A stretch of 36,269 bases of DNA from an uncultured Luminiphilus sp. (GTDB lineage: Bacteria; Pseudomonadota; Gammaproteobacteria; Pseudomonadales; Halieaceae): assembly GCA_905479205.1 (NCBI GenBank), contig CAJQLP010000110.1, forward strand, positions 1-36,269. The letters run 5' to 3'. Under the pieces are notes generated by a model. It did no database searches. It saw nothing but the letters and a program-made list of their open reading frames with translations, and was not told the DNA's origin. Shown here in pieces: positions 1 to 16,581 of this stretch (its first letter is position 1; every line of letters begins with the position of its first letter). The translations under genes were made by a program, and so were the position numbers.

Positions 1-63
1 GTACCAACGTCGGACAGTCCCGCTTTGGATATGGACCACGGTATTCCCGAGTCAGATTGGTAA
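1..63 (+). CDS. C-terminal fragment of an unidentified CDS (VPTSDSPALDMDHGIPESDW*)
   Basis: Frame 1 is open from base 1 to TAA at 61-63, immediately followed by an inverted repeat; too short to identify. Confidence 0.35.
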   Translation, partial: VPTSDSPALDMDHGIPESDW

Positions 64-83
64 GCCTCGCTCATGCGAGGCTT
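62..83. terminator. Candidate intrinsic/bidirectional terminator hairpin between convergent genes
   Basis: Perfect 9-bp stem AAGCCTCGC-TCAT-GCGAGGCTT between the end of the + fragment and the 3' end of hemE; T-tract is weak. Confidence 0.55.
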
Positions 84-133
84 CAACTTATTTAGGCTTG
101 TGCTGCTCGACGCGACTTCGAGGTGTGATACCT

Positions 134-1198
134 CTAGCTGTGGTATTGCGGCGACAGCTCGATAACTGCATCAACCATTGCAGATACATGGTCAGGATTA
201 ACGCCGGGTGTAATGCCGTGACCGAGGTTGAAGATGTGGCCGCTACCCGCACCAAAACTCTCCAACACACTAGCCACTTCGGTCTTAATACGTTCAGGGC
301 TCGCGAAAAGCATCGCAGGATCCATATTGCCCTGCAACGCAACTTTATCGCCGATCTGTCTACGCGCATCGCCAATATCAGTCGTCCAATCTAGGCCCAC
401 CGCGTCGGCGCCACAGTCTGCTATAGCCTCCAGCCATTGGCCACCGCCTTTTGTGAAGACAATGACAGGTACGCGACGACCATCGGCCTCGCGAGGTAGG
501 CGCTGAATAATTTCACTCATGTAGCGTAGGGAAAATTCTCGGTACGCTGCGTGACTTAGCGAACCGCCCCACGTATCGAAAATTTGTACTGCCTGGGCAC
601 CCTGCTTCACCTGCTCAGTTAAGTACAACGCTACTGATTCCGCGAGTTTTTCGAGCAGCATATGCATCGCTTCAGGCTCATTGAATGCCATTCGCTTCGT
701 CTTGGCAAAGTCTTTAGATGAGCCGCCCTCAATCATATAGGTCGCCAGTGTCCAAGGACTGCCAGAGAAACCGATGAGTGGCACAGAGCCTTTCAGTTCA
801 CGGCGAATCAACGATACCGCATCCATAACATAGCGAAGTTCGGACACTGCCCGGTTCGGCTCGAGCGCCTTGATATCGGCGATGGACGTTAGTGGACGCT
901 CAAATTTGGGGCCCTCGCCTTCTGTGAAGTAAAGGCCCAGCCCCATAGCGTCGGGAATAGTCAAAATATCCGAGAACAAAATGGCTGCATCCATAGCGTA
1001 ACGCCGCAATGGCTGCATCGTTACCTCGCAAGCCAACTCGGGATTAGTACACAAGCCCATAAAACTGCCGGCTTCAGCGCGCGTTGCGCGGTATTCAGGC
1101 AAGTAACGTCCAGCCTGACGCATCATCCAAAGAGGCGTGCGATCTACCGGTTCACGTAATAACGCACGAAGAAATCGATCATTCACAAGTTCAGTCAC
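134..1198 (-). CDS. hemE: Uroporphyrinogen decarboxylase
   Basis: 354 aa; [39 protein letters not shown]-terminus and GNMDPAMLF / [14 protein letters not shown] motifs. Confidence 0.97.
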   Translation of the reverse strand: MTELVNDRFLRALLREPVDRTPLWMMRQAGRYLPEYRATRAEAGSFMGLCTNPELACEVTMQPLRRYAMDAAILFSDILTIPDAMGLGLYFTEGEGPKFERPLTSIADIKALEPNRAVSELRYVMDAVSLIRRELKGSVPLIGFSGSPWTLATYMIEGGSSKDFAKTKRMAFNEPEAMHMLLEKLAESVALYLTEQVKQGAQAVQIFDTWGGSLSHAAYREFSLRYMSEIIQRLPREADGRRVPVIVFTKGGGQWLEAIADCGADAVGLDWTTDIGDARRQIGDKVALQGNMDPAMLFASPERIKTEVASVLESFGAGSGHIFNLGHGITPGVNPDHVSAMVDAVIELSPQYHS

Positions 1199-1201
1199 GG
1201 A

Positions 1202-7122
<5,921 letters not shown>

Positions 7123-7266
7123 ATTTAGCCACATATAGTGTCGTCGACGGGCAAACCGCAACGAGAGCAACACCCGGAGGGGGTCAAGTCAAAAGGCCGG
7201 CTATTTTACACATCTGGCCGGAAACGAACAATTGATCAAAAAACGTCCAAATTTTGCAGGCCGCAG

Positions 7267-8364
7267 TTATCCGCGCACCGCGATGGTAATCTCATCCTGG
7301 CTAATATCATCAACTATCGATGCCTTACCTAACTCAGAAAGCAGCACGTATCGAATAGTGCCGTGACTGACCTTTTTATCAGAGCTCATAGCTGCAAGAA
7401 AGACCTCTGCATCCATATTACTGGGCGCGCTTACTGGTAGCTTAAAACTCGTCAAAAAGTCCTCAAGGGTAGCGACTTCATTGGGCAGGATCCAACCCCG
7501 ATTGGCCGAAATTCTGGCCGCGATAACCATTCCGGCCGCAACCGCCTCACCGTGTAACCACGCGCCATAACCCTGAACATGCTCGATCGCATGGCCAAAC
7601 GTATGTCCGAAATTCAATATAGCGCGCAACCCGCCCTCGCGTTCGTCTTGGGCGACTACCTCGGCTTTAATTGCGCAGCTACGCTCAATCGCTTCTGCAA
7701 TCACTGCTTGATCTCTTGCCAGCAACTTTGTGCGAGCCTCGATAAGCCAATGAAAAAATGCTGTGTCATAAATACAGCCATACTTTATAACTTCGGCAAC
7801 ACCCGCGGCGAACTCGCGTTCCGGCAGGGAATGCAGGGTATCAACGTCGATGAAGACACCCAAAGGCTGGTGAAACGCGCCGATCATGTTCTTACCCGCA
7901 GAATGATTTACGCCTGTCTTACCGCCCACTGATGAATCAACTTGCGCCAATAATGTGGTGGGTAGTTGCAGAAAGTCTGCACCTCGCATGTAGCAGGCGG
8001 CAGCAAAACCGGTCATGTCACCGACCACCCCGCCACCCAGTGCAATAAAAACCGAACGCCGCTCATGGCGATCAGTCAATGCCGCGGTGAAAATGTGGTT
8101 AAGCGTTTCCAAGTTTTTGAACGCTTCCCCATCCGGGAGTATGACTTCGCTGACCTGCCGCGCCTCTCCTAGCGCCATGCGTACTCGATCAGCGTAGAGC
8201 GGTGCCACAGTTTCATTGCTGACAAGTACAACTGGCCGATCGCCAATAAAATCGGTAAATAGGGCAGAGTCAGCGAGCAAACCCTGCCCAATAACTATAG
8301 GGTAGCTTCGGTCGCGTGCCGTCGCGGCAAGATTCACGTGCAGAGTGTGTATCCGAGTAGACAT
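7267..8364 (-). CDS. aroB: 3-dehydroquinate synthase
   Basis: GGGVVGDMTGFAAACYMRG, GKTGVNHSAGKNMIGAFHQP and NFGHTFGHAIE motifs; likely start MSTRIHTLHVNL at 8364 (ORF track 8397). Confidence 0.96.
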   Translation of the reverse strand: MSTRIHTLHVNLAATARDRSYPIVIGQGLLADSALFTDFIGDRPVVLVSNETVAPLYADRVRMALGEARQVSEVILPDGEAFKNLETLNHIFTAALTDRHERRSVFIALGGGVVGDMTGFAAACYMRGADFLQLPTTLLAQVDSSVGGKTGVNHSAGKNMIGAFHQPLGVFIDVDTLHSLPEREFAAGVAEVIKYGCIYDTAFFHWLIEARTKLLARDQAVIAEAIERSCAIKAEVVAQDEREGGLRAILNFGHTFGHAIEHVQGYGAWLHGEAVAAGMVIAARISANRGWILPNEVATLEDFLTSFKLPVSAPSNMDAEVFLAAMSSDKKVSHGTIRYVLLSELGKASIVDDISQDEITIAVRG

Positions 8365-8407
8365 CGTTATTCCTGTTGAATAGTACTCATAGATCAATCA
8401 AGACTAG

Positions 8408-8950
8408 CTATTTAGGGCTAGAAACTTCAGGACTTTCTGAGGGGATCTGCGCTCGCAAATGTTGTGCTAGCTTCTTAGCACCACGGTTATCGGTGGGCAT
8501 CACTAAATCACTAACCTCTCGATACAGTGGGTCGCGAATACGCATTAGTTCTGACAGCACACTTTTCCGGTTCTTTCCCGCAAGCAGCGGGCGCTTCTGG
8601 CTATTGCCGGTACGTCGCACTTGCTCGCGCAAACTCGCGTACAAATATACCACCAAGCCCTTACTTCGCAGAACCTCACGATTGGCATCACGCATTACCG
8701 CGCCACCACCGGTTGCGATCACAACCCGTTCGCGCTCGACCAGCTCAGCAATCACCTGCTGCTCTCGATCCCTGAAGCCATTTTCGCCTTCAATCTCGAA
8801 GATCCAGGAGACGTTTGCACCCGTGCGTCGTTCAATTTCCTCGTCGCTATCAACGAACTCGTACTGAAGCAGCTCTGCCAAAGCGCGGCCCACAGTGGAC
8901 TTTCCAGCCCCCATTGGTCCGACCAATATTATGCAGCTACCTCCATCCAT
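8408..8950 (-). CDS. aroK: Shikimate kinase
   Basis: 180 aa; Walker [38 protein letters not shown]; directly upstream of aroB. Confidence 0.95.
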   Translation of the reverse strand: MDGGSCIILVGPMGAGKSTVGRALAELLQYEFVDSDEEIERRTGANVSWIFEIEGENGFRDREQQVIAELVERERVVIATGGGAVMRDANREVLRSKGLVVYLYASLREQVRRTGNSQKRPLLAGKNRKSVLSELMRIRDPLYREVSDLVMPTDNRGAKKLAQHLRAQIPSESPEVSSPK

Positions 8951-8962
8951 GAATAACGTCGC

Positions 8963-11164
8963 TTAATCCACCAAAGCTTCGGATAATATACGCGGCGTGA
9001 TGAAGATCAATGTTTCTGTCTTACTGGTTTTAGTGGTCGTGCTTCTGAAGAAATTGCCAAGGTAGGGAATATCACCCAAAAATGGCACCTTTGAAATCTG
9101 GGTCAAATCTTCATTCTGAAAAACACCCCCCAAGACAACCGTCTCTCCATTGCCCACCAGCACCTGAGTAGTGAGCTCAGTTGTGTCAATCGTAGGAATC
9201 AAACCACCGGTGCCACTGGGCACCAAGTCACCGACGGAATCTTGATTAACAACCAAATCCAGAAGAATTCGATCATCAGGGGTAATATTGGGCGTCACTT
9301 TTAACTGCAAGACAGCCTCTTTGAACGACACCGTCGTTGCACCAGATGCCGCGCCTTCTTGATAGGGAATCTCAGTACCCGATTTGATGCTGGCTTCCTG
9401 CTTATCGCCAGTGATGATCTTCGGCTGGCTCACAACCTCACCCTGACCCGACGCTTCCAGAGCCGAGAGCTCCGCAGTCAAGAAGAGGTCGTTAGAAGTA
9501 AAGCCTACAGCAAAGCCGCTAGTCGCCGTTGTCAAGCCAAGGTCAACCATCGCCGCACCGAGACCTTGATTTTGCTGCTGGTTGCCGCCGTTGCCGCCAC
9601 CGCCGATACCGCCTTCAACCGGAAACTGTAATGATGGGGTCTCTCCCGCGATAATCGATTCGTTAATACCGACCACGCTCTCTCGGCTACCTGATATTGA
9701 GAAAACATTGCCGTCGTCAGTGCTAACGTAACCGCCACCCCACTCAATACCCAATTCTTCATCAAGATTAGTCTGCGCGATAACAATTCGCGCCTCAATC
9801 ATGACCTGACGAATCGGCACATCGACGCGCTCAATCAAATCACGAATCTCTGCGAGCTTCGCCGCTGTATCGGTGACAATAATCGAGTTAGTGCGCTCAT
9901 CAACCACAACCGAGCCACGCTCAGAGATCAATGAGCCGCCCTCTTCGGAGCCCGCTTCAAATAGCTGGATGACGTCAGAAGCTTTTGCGTAGCGAACACG
10001 AATAAACTCGCTTTTTAAAGGCGCGAGTTCTGCAATCTGCTTGTTTGCTTCAATCTCTTGCCGCTCTCGTTCAGCTATCTCATTAGCTGGAGCAACCATG
10101 AGGACGTTGCCGATTTGGCGACTGTCCAAGCCCTTAGTTTTGAGCACTAACTCAAGCGCCTGGTCCCAAGGAACGTTTTGCAGTCTCAAGGTAATGTTGC
10201 CGGAAACCGTATCCGACGCCACCAAATTAAGCTCTGTGAAGTCGGCAATCAGCTGAAGTACCGCGCGCACCTCAATATCTTGGAAATTAAGTGAGATTCG
10301 ATCGCCCACATAGCTAAATTCGTTGAGCCGCTCTTGCTTCTCTTCTTTCGATAGCGGTTTAACACTCAGTATATATTCCTTACCCGTTTGGTAAGCCAAA
10401 TAGTCAAAGTTACCGCTCGCCTTTAGCAGGAAGCGTGCACCGCGCTCTGTCGTGCTCACCTCAATACTGCTCACTGGCGTTGCAAAATCGGTGACATCAA
10501 AGCGGCGCAGCAATGATTCAGGAACTGACGTCTCTAGAAATTCAAGATTTATGTCCCCACCTTCGGAGAACACATTGACGTCAACCGAAGGGTCGCTTAA
10601 GACCAAGACTAGGCGCCCTTCGCCTTCGCCAGATCGGCGAAACTGGAGGTCTTCAAGCTGAGAGCGGGCTTTGGCGACCTGACTAACCTGTGTTTTAAGC
10701 ACCCTATCTGCGCTGGTTTTCGCGGCATACTCGCCACTACTGTCTTGCCCTACCTGTAAGATGAGCTGATTGCCGTTGATTACCGTTTCATAAGGCACCA
10801 ACTTAACTAAATTGATCACCATGCGCGTTCGATCACCCGCCTCTAACACCAAGACGCCGGTAGCATTGCCATAGGGCAAAGCGTAGCGCTTTTGATCAAG
10901 ACCGCTCTTGGTGTTGGGGAAATCAATCGCAATACGTGCGGGCTCCTCAATAGTATAGGCGTTGAGGTCTGCTGGCGGGGGCTCATTGAAATCGAGACGC
11001 ACCTCAAACTTACTACCCGGCTGAGAACTAAAGGTAATGTCCTCAATGACTGGCTCAGCAAATGCTGGGGCCACACTAAGGGCCGATAACACGGCAAATC
11101 CTTTGCTCATCTGTTTTAGCCACGTCATAAGGGCTGTCTCCATTGCCAAACTCTCAGTGCTCAT
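8963..11164 (-). CDS. pilQ: Type IV pilus secretin PilQ
   Basis: AMIN-like N-terminus, secretin/TonB short domain (ISLNFQDIEVRAVLQLIADF), secretin domain ending VPFLGDIPYLGNFFRSTTTKTSKTETLIFITPRI. Signal peptide better matches an internal start MTWLKQMSKG (11128); the longer start overlaps the pilP stop as ATGA. Confidence 0.95.
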   Translation of the reverse strand: MSTESLAMETALMTWLKQMSKGFAVLSALSVAPAFAEPVIEDITFSSQPGSKFEVRLDFNEPPPADLNAYTIEEPARIAIDFPNTKSGLDQKRYALPYGNATGVLVLEAGDRTRMVINLVKLVPYETVINGNQLILQVGQDSSGEYAAKTSADRVLKTQVSQVAKARSQLEDLQFRRSGEGEGRLVLVLSDPSVDVNVFSEGGDINLEFLETSVPESLLRRFDVTDFATPVSSIEVSTTERGARFLLKASGNFDYLAYQTGKEYILSVKPLSKEEKQERLNEFSYVGDRISLNFQDIEVRAVLQLIADFTELNLVASDTVSGNITLRLQNVPWDQALELVLKTKGLDSRQIGNVLMVAPANEIAERERQEIEANKQIAELAPLKSEFIRVRYAKASDVIQLFEAGSEEGGSLISERGSVVVDERTNSIIVTDTAAKLAEIRDLIERVDVPIRQVMIEARIVIAQTNLDEELGIEWGGGYVSTDDGNVFSISGSRESVVGINESIIAGETPSLQFPVEGGIGGGGNGGNQQQNQGLGAAMVDLGLTTATSGFAVGFTSNDLFLTAELSALEASGQGEVVSQPKIITGDKQEASIKSGTEIPYQEGAASGATTVSFKEAVLQLKVTPNITPDDRILLDLVVNQDSVGDLVPSGTGGLIPTIDTTELTTQVLVGNGETVVLGGVFQNEDLTQISKVPFLGDIPYLGNFFRSTTTKTSKTETLIFITPRILSEALVD

Positions 11165-11694
11165 TGACCGCTAAGTTCAATTGTTCGCGGGCGTTCAACC
11201 CAACCTTCAGCGGTACCATCAGACACAATTTCTACCACTGCCACAAATGCTTCACCCATTGCTACCACCTTCCCATGGTCTCGGCCCAAATAGCTGCCGA
11301 CTCGCACCCGATGAATACCACCATCGGGATCCTGAACGAGGGTCCACTCTTGACCTCCTCGCTCTAAGTTTCCGACCATACGCAGGGAATCAAAGGTGAA
11401 TTGCTCTAAAAATTCTTTGCCACGCTCGTTATCTGGCCGAATAGCGGAACGCGCATTCAGCTGCGTGACCTCCCGCACCTCGACTGGTCGGTCAAAGGGG
11501 CTGCGCATTGTTGTCGCCGAATAGGCAAAAGCTTCATAAGCCTTAAACGTCGGAATAGGCTCGATGACCCCACCGGGACGTGCGCGCTTCTCGGCCATAA
11601 AGGCATCGAGATCCCTCATGTCACCTCCGCCACACGCGACCAACAATCCGAAAGAAAAGACGCAAAGCACGCGCGAGAAATACTTTAGGGGCAT
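11161..11694 (-). CDS. pilP: Type IV pilus assembly lipoprotein PilP
   Basis: Start MPLKYFSRVLCVFSFGLLVACGGG with a lipobox (LVAC); position between pilO and pilQ; ORF track start 11745 overlaps pilO. Confidence 0.92.
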   Translation of the reverse strand: MPLKYFSRVLCVFSFGLLVACGGGDMRDLDAFMAEKRARPGGVIEPIPTFKAYEAFAYSATTMRSPFDRPVEVREVTQLNARSAIRPDNERGKEFLEQFTFDSLRMVGNLERGGQEWTLVQDPDGGIHRVRVGSYLGRDHGKVVAMGEAFVAVVEIVSDGTAEGWVERPRTIELSGQ

Positions 11695-11695
11695 A

Positions 11696-12322
11696 TCAGC
11701 GCCCTCCCTCGTTTTCATCATCGCGATAGCGATACGTCTTAGCAAGAATAGTCATTTCCAACTGATTAGTCGCACTGCCAGGCGCCTTAATATCGAAATC
11801 GTGTAGCGTTACAATTCGGGGCAGGCCTGCCATGCCGGAAATAAAAGCACCGAGGTCGTGATAGGAGCCTATTGCGTTGATACGGATAGGCAGTTCCATG
11901 TAAAACTCTTCTGGCACCTCATCGAGTAAGTCAATGGTGTCGATAGTCAGGCCATTAATTTCGCCTTTATTGGTAATATCCTCTAATAGACCTGGAACTT
12001 CGGTATCGCTCGGCAACTGACTCACAAGTGCACCAAAACTCTCTTCCATTTCTACCATCTGGCGCTTATAGGCTTCCAAGTTCGCTGCTTCAAATGCTTT
12101 TTTCTCAAAATCTCGCCGTAAATCAGCCTCTTGTCCGCGCACGGTCTGAAGCTGGGCCTGCAAACCTTCAACGTGGTAATAATAGCCCCCAGTAAAAATA
12201 AGGATCCAAAGTATGAATCCCACAATTACTTTCAGCGCTGGGGGCCAGCTACCGAGATTGTCAAAATCAAGATCGCTTAAATCGAGATCATTGAGGGACT
12301 GCAGAGAGTCTATAACTGACAT
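11696..12322 (-). CDS. pilO: Type IV pilus inner-membrane protein PilO
   Basis: Single TM plus coiled coil, FGALVSQLPSDTEVPGLLEDITNKGEINGL motif; likely start MSVIDSLQSLNDLDLSDLD at 12322. Confidence 0.93.
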   Translation of the reverse strand: MSVIDSLQSLNDLDLSDLDFDNLGSWPPALKVIVGFILWILIFTGGYYYHVEGLQAQLQTVRGQEADLRRDFEKKAFEAANLEAYKRQMVEMEESFGALVSQLPSDTEVPGLLEDITNKGEINGLTIDTIDLLDEVPEEFYMELPIRINAIGSYHDLGAFISGMAGLPRIVTLHDFDIKAPGSATNQLEMTILAKTYRYRDDENEGGR

Positions 12323-12323
12323 A

Positions 12324-12883
12324 TCAGACGCCCCCATCCGTGTTAGGTAGCTGAATACCCACGGTCAAATTAAACGTTGTCGCCTGCTCACCGTACTCCG
12401 GCGCTGAGCGAACAGCGTCAAGATTTGGCTCCTCTAGCCAGTCGGAAGCTTCGAGTCTACGCATTAAGCTCGACACGCGGTTATTGGATTCAGCGACGCC
12501 TTTAACCGATATCTGACCTTCTCGCGTCACGAGCTCCGTATAGAACACACCGTCGGGAACCGTTCGGACAAGCTGATCGATGATACGAACGATAACAGGA
12601 CGATTTCCCTGCAATTCCTGAATAACGCGCATACGTTCGATTAACTGACTGCGTTTACGCTGTAAATCTCGAATCTCAGAAACCTCAAAGTCAAGCTCGG
12701 CAATGCGGGTTTGAAGATAGGTGTTGCGCGCATTCTGGCCCTTAATCTGTGAAGTGATAACTTGATCGACCAGAATCAAGACAAGGACGGCAAACAATGC
12801 CGTAGCACCCAGGGCAGCCAGAAACTGTTTCTTCTGCTCGGCCCGGCGCTCTTCCCGCCAGGGCAGTAGGTTAATTCTCGCCA

Positions 12884-12884
<1 letters not shown>
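12324..12884 (-). CDS. pilN: Type IV pilus inner-membrane protein PilN
   Basis: MARINLLPWREERRAEQKKQFL is the diagnostic PilN N-terminus (INLLPWR). Confidence 0.95.
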
Positions 12885-13966
<1,082 letters not shown>

Positions 13967-14003
13967 TTATTGTTACGCCACGTCTAGTTAGCATATCGCT
14001 GTC

Positions 14004-14032
14004 AGTATAATACGCTGAGTTTACGTTCTCAT
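14004..14032 (-). promoter_or_regulatory. Candidate sigma70 promoter for pilMNOPQ
   Basis: Minus-strand ATGAGA (14032-14027), 17-nt spacer, TATACT (14009-14004); the same spot also reads TATAAT on the plus strand (14006-14011), facing ponA. Confidence 0.3.
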
Positions 14033-14145
14033 TGCACTACTATTGCACCTTAAGCTGTTAAATAGGTCACGTTGACGCAATTTTTTTACCTTAATAACGC
14101 CAAAAACTGAGATTTTCTGCGATCCTAGCGTTCTGTTTCCACGAT

Positions 14146-16578
14146 ATGGAGAATACTATTTTGCGAATCACTCGCAAATTGGCCGTTCTAATCCTCATTA
14201 GTAGCTGCGCCATAGCTTGGTTGCTGGCTGGCCTCTATCTTTATTTGGGCCCTAATCTGCCCGAAGCCGACACACTGCGAGACGTCAAACTGCAAACGCC
14301 CATGCGTGTGCTAAGTCAGGATGGCCTGTTAATTGGTCAATTCGGTGAGCAAAAACGCAGCCCACTTAAGTTCGAGGAGATTCCAGAGCACTTCGTTGAT
14401 GCACTGCTTGCAGCTGAGGACGACCAATTTTTCGAGCATGGTGGCGTCGATATGCTCGGGCTTGCGCGCGCAATCACAGAACTAATCGCTACCGGACAAA
14501 AGCGCAGCGGCGGCAGCACGCTAACCATGCAGGTTGCACGAAACTATTTCTTGTCTCTCGAGCGCACTTTTTTACGGAAGTTCAACGAAATCTTGCTCGC
14601 CATCGAGATTGAACACGCGCTATCGAAAGAGGAAATTTTTGAGCTCTACGTCAATCGAGTCTTTCTCGGGCATAGGGCGTACGGGTTCGAAGCTGCCGCA
14701 CAAACCTATTACGGCAAGTCACTCAGCGAGCTGAATCTCGCGCAGCAAGCTATGCTTGCAGGTATTCCAAAGGCACCTTCACGCAATAACCCGCTCAGTA
14801 ACCCAGAAGCTGGCAAGAATCGGCGCAACTGGATCTTAGGGCGAATGGAATCACTCGACCTGATAAGCGCCGCAGAGCGCAAGAGCGCAAGTGCTGAACC
14901 GGTTACGGCTGCCTATCATGGCTTGCTGGTTGAGGTTGACGCGGACTATGTGGCGGAAATGGTTCGCCAAGAGATGCTCACTCGGTTTGGCAACGACGCC
15001 TACAACGACGGCTATGTGGTACACACAACGGTCGACAGCAAACTTCAAATAGCTGCAAAAAAATCGCTTATCGATGGCCTTAAAACCTACGATAGCCGGC
15101 ACGGCTGGCGCGGGCCAGAGCAGCGACACCCGCCGCTCGAAGGAGAGCAGACCGAAGCTCTCTGGCTTCGCTGGCAAGCGGCCCTCGATGACATGCCCAT
15201 CATCGCCGGCTTAACGCCCGCCATTGTCACAGCGACTGATGTGGACGGCGCCGATGTGCTGGATAAATCCGGCCTCGTTCACCGACTCCACTGGCTCGGC
15301 GATCTCGCACAAGTTCGTCGTTTTCGCACCGAAAATTTGACCGCAGCGCCCAGTAAGAGCATCGAAGAACTACTCAGTACTGGGGACATGATTCGTATTC
15401 TGCATGATGCGGAGAGCGGGCAGTGGCGACTCACTCAGGTACCTAGAGCACAGGCCGCGTTGGTATCGCTCAATCCGAAAGACGGCGCTATTAAAGCCTT
15501 GGTTGGCGGCATGGGCTTTGAGCTATCAAAGTTCAACCGTGCGACCCAAGCGCGCCGACAGCCAGGTTCGAATTTCAAGCCGTTTTTGTATGCAGCCGCC
15601 TTGGAGTCAGGCATCACGACCGCCACCCTGATCAATGATGCCCCAGTAGTGCTTGATAATTTGTCGACGGATCAAATCTGGCGGCCAGAAAATGACAGCG
15701 GTAAATTCTACGGGCCTACTCGACTTCGAGAAGCGCTAACGTTCTCACGTAATTTAGTTTCTATCAGAGTATTACAACGCCTTGGAGTCGGCAGGTTTGT
15801 AGATTACGTCGAGCAGTTAGGCTTTGATACCGAAGGGATGGCTAGAAACCTCACGCTCGCTTTAGGCACGCACGCGTTTACGCCCTTAGAAGTTGCATCG
15901 GGCTACACGATTCTCGCCAATGGCGGCTATAGAGTCGAACCCTATCTCATTGAACGAATAGAGGACTCAAAGGGTCAAGTGGTCTTTCAGGCCGACCCGG
16001 TCGTCGCCTACGCAAAACCGGAGAATTCACTTAGCGTGGACGCGGACGCCCCGCTGCGGATGGAAGACATTTTGATCGACGATACACCTGCTCACAAACA
16101 AGCAGCGCAAGTGATGGATCCACGGGCAAGTTTTATCGTTACGTCCATGCTGTCTGATGCCATTCAGCGCGGCACAGGCCGTCGCGCAAGAGTGCTCAAA
16201 CGCGACGATATATCGGGTAAAACAGGAACCACTAACGGCCCTCGCGATGCCTGGTTTTCCGGCTACAACCAGGAGTTAGTGACCACCGCGTGGGTCGGTT
16301 TTGATGATTACAGCCTGTTGGGCCGACGAGAGTTCGGCGGAACCGCCGCACTGCCGATTTGGATAGGATTTATGGGCGAGGCGTTAAGTGCTGACGCGCC
16401 AAATGTAGGCATGCCCGAGGGCATAGTGCGCCTGCGCATTGATCGAGCATCCGGACGCAGAGTTACTGGAACGCCTGAAAACAGCATGCTTGAGTATTTC
16501 CTCGAAGAATTCCTGCCAAGCGAAAGCACCGATAGCCAACAACCTCTGGGCACCGATGAATTGGAAGGGCTGTTTTAG
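14146..16578 (+). CDS. ponA: Penicillin-binding protein 1A (bifunctional glycosyltransferase/transpeptidase)
   Basis: 810 aa; GT51 motif AAEDDQFFEHGGVD, transpeptidase motifs QPGSNFKPFLYAAAL, SRN, KTGTTNGPRDAWFSGY; divergent from pilM as in pseudomonads. Confidence 0.94.
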   Translation: MENTILRITRKLAVLILISSCAIAWLLAGLYLYLGPNLPEADTLRDVKLQTPMRVLSQDGLLIGQFGEQKRSPLKFEEIPEHFVDALLAAEDDQFFEHGGVDMLGLARAITELIATGQKRSGGSTLTMQVARNYFLSLERTFLRKFNEILLAIEIEHALSKEEIFELYVNRVFLGHRAYGFEAAAQTYYGKSLSELNLAQQAMLAGIPKAPSRNNPLSNPEAGKNRRNWILGRMESLDLISAAERKSASAEPVTAAYHGLLVEVDADYVAEMVRQEMLTRFGNDAYNDGYVVHTTVDSKLQIAAKKSLIDGLKTYDSRHGWRGPEQRHPPLEGEQTEALWLRWQAALDDMPIIAGLTPAIVTATDVDGADVLDKSGLVHRLHWLGDLAQVRRFRTENLTAAPSKSIEELLSTGDMIRILHDAESGQWRLTQVPRAQAALVSLNPKDGAIKALVGGMGFELSKFNRATQARRQPGSNFKPFLYAAALESGITTATLINDAPVVLDNLSTDQIWRPENDSGKFYGPTRLREALTFSRNLVSIRVLQRLGVGRFVDYVEQLGFDTEGMARNLTLALGTHAFTPLEVASGYTILANGGYRVEPYLIERIEDSKGQVVFQADPVVAYAKPENSLSVDADAPLRMEDILIDDTPAHKQAAQVMDPRASFIVTSMLSDAIQRGTGRRARVLKRDDISGKTGTTNGPRDAWFSGYNQELVTTAWVGFDDYSLLGRREFGGTAALPIWIGFMGEALSADAPNVGMPEGIVRLRIDRASGRRVTGTPENSMLEYFLEEFLPSESTDSQQPLGTDELEGLF

Positions 16579-16581
16579 CGC

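Noticed and set aside
8376-8867. 163-aa plus-strand ORF antisense to aroK
   Set aside because: Ser/Arg-rich translation typical of a reverse-strand shadow frame; aroK on the minus strand is unambiguous.
9580-9620. Gly/Asn/Gln-rich stretch in PilQ (GGIGGGGNGGNQQQNQG)
   Set aside because: Low-complexity loops of this kind are common in secretins; not evidence of a novel element.
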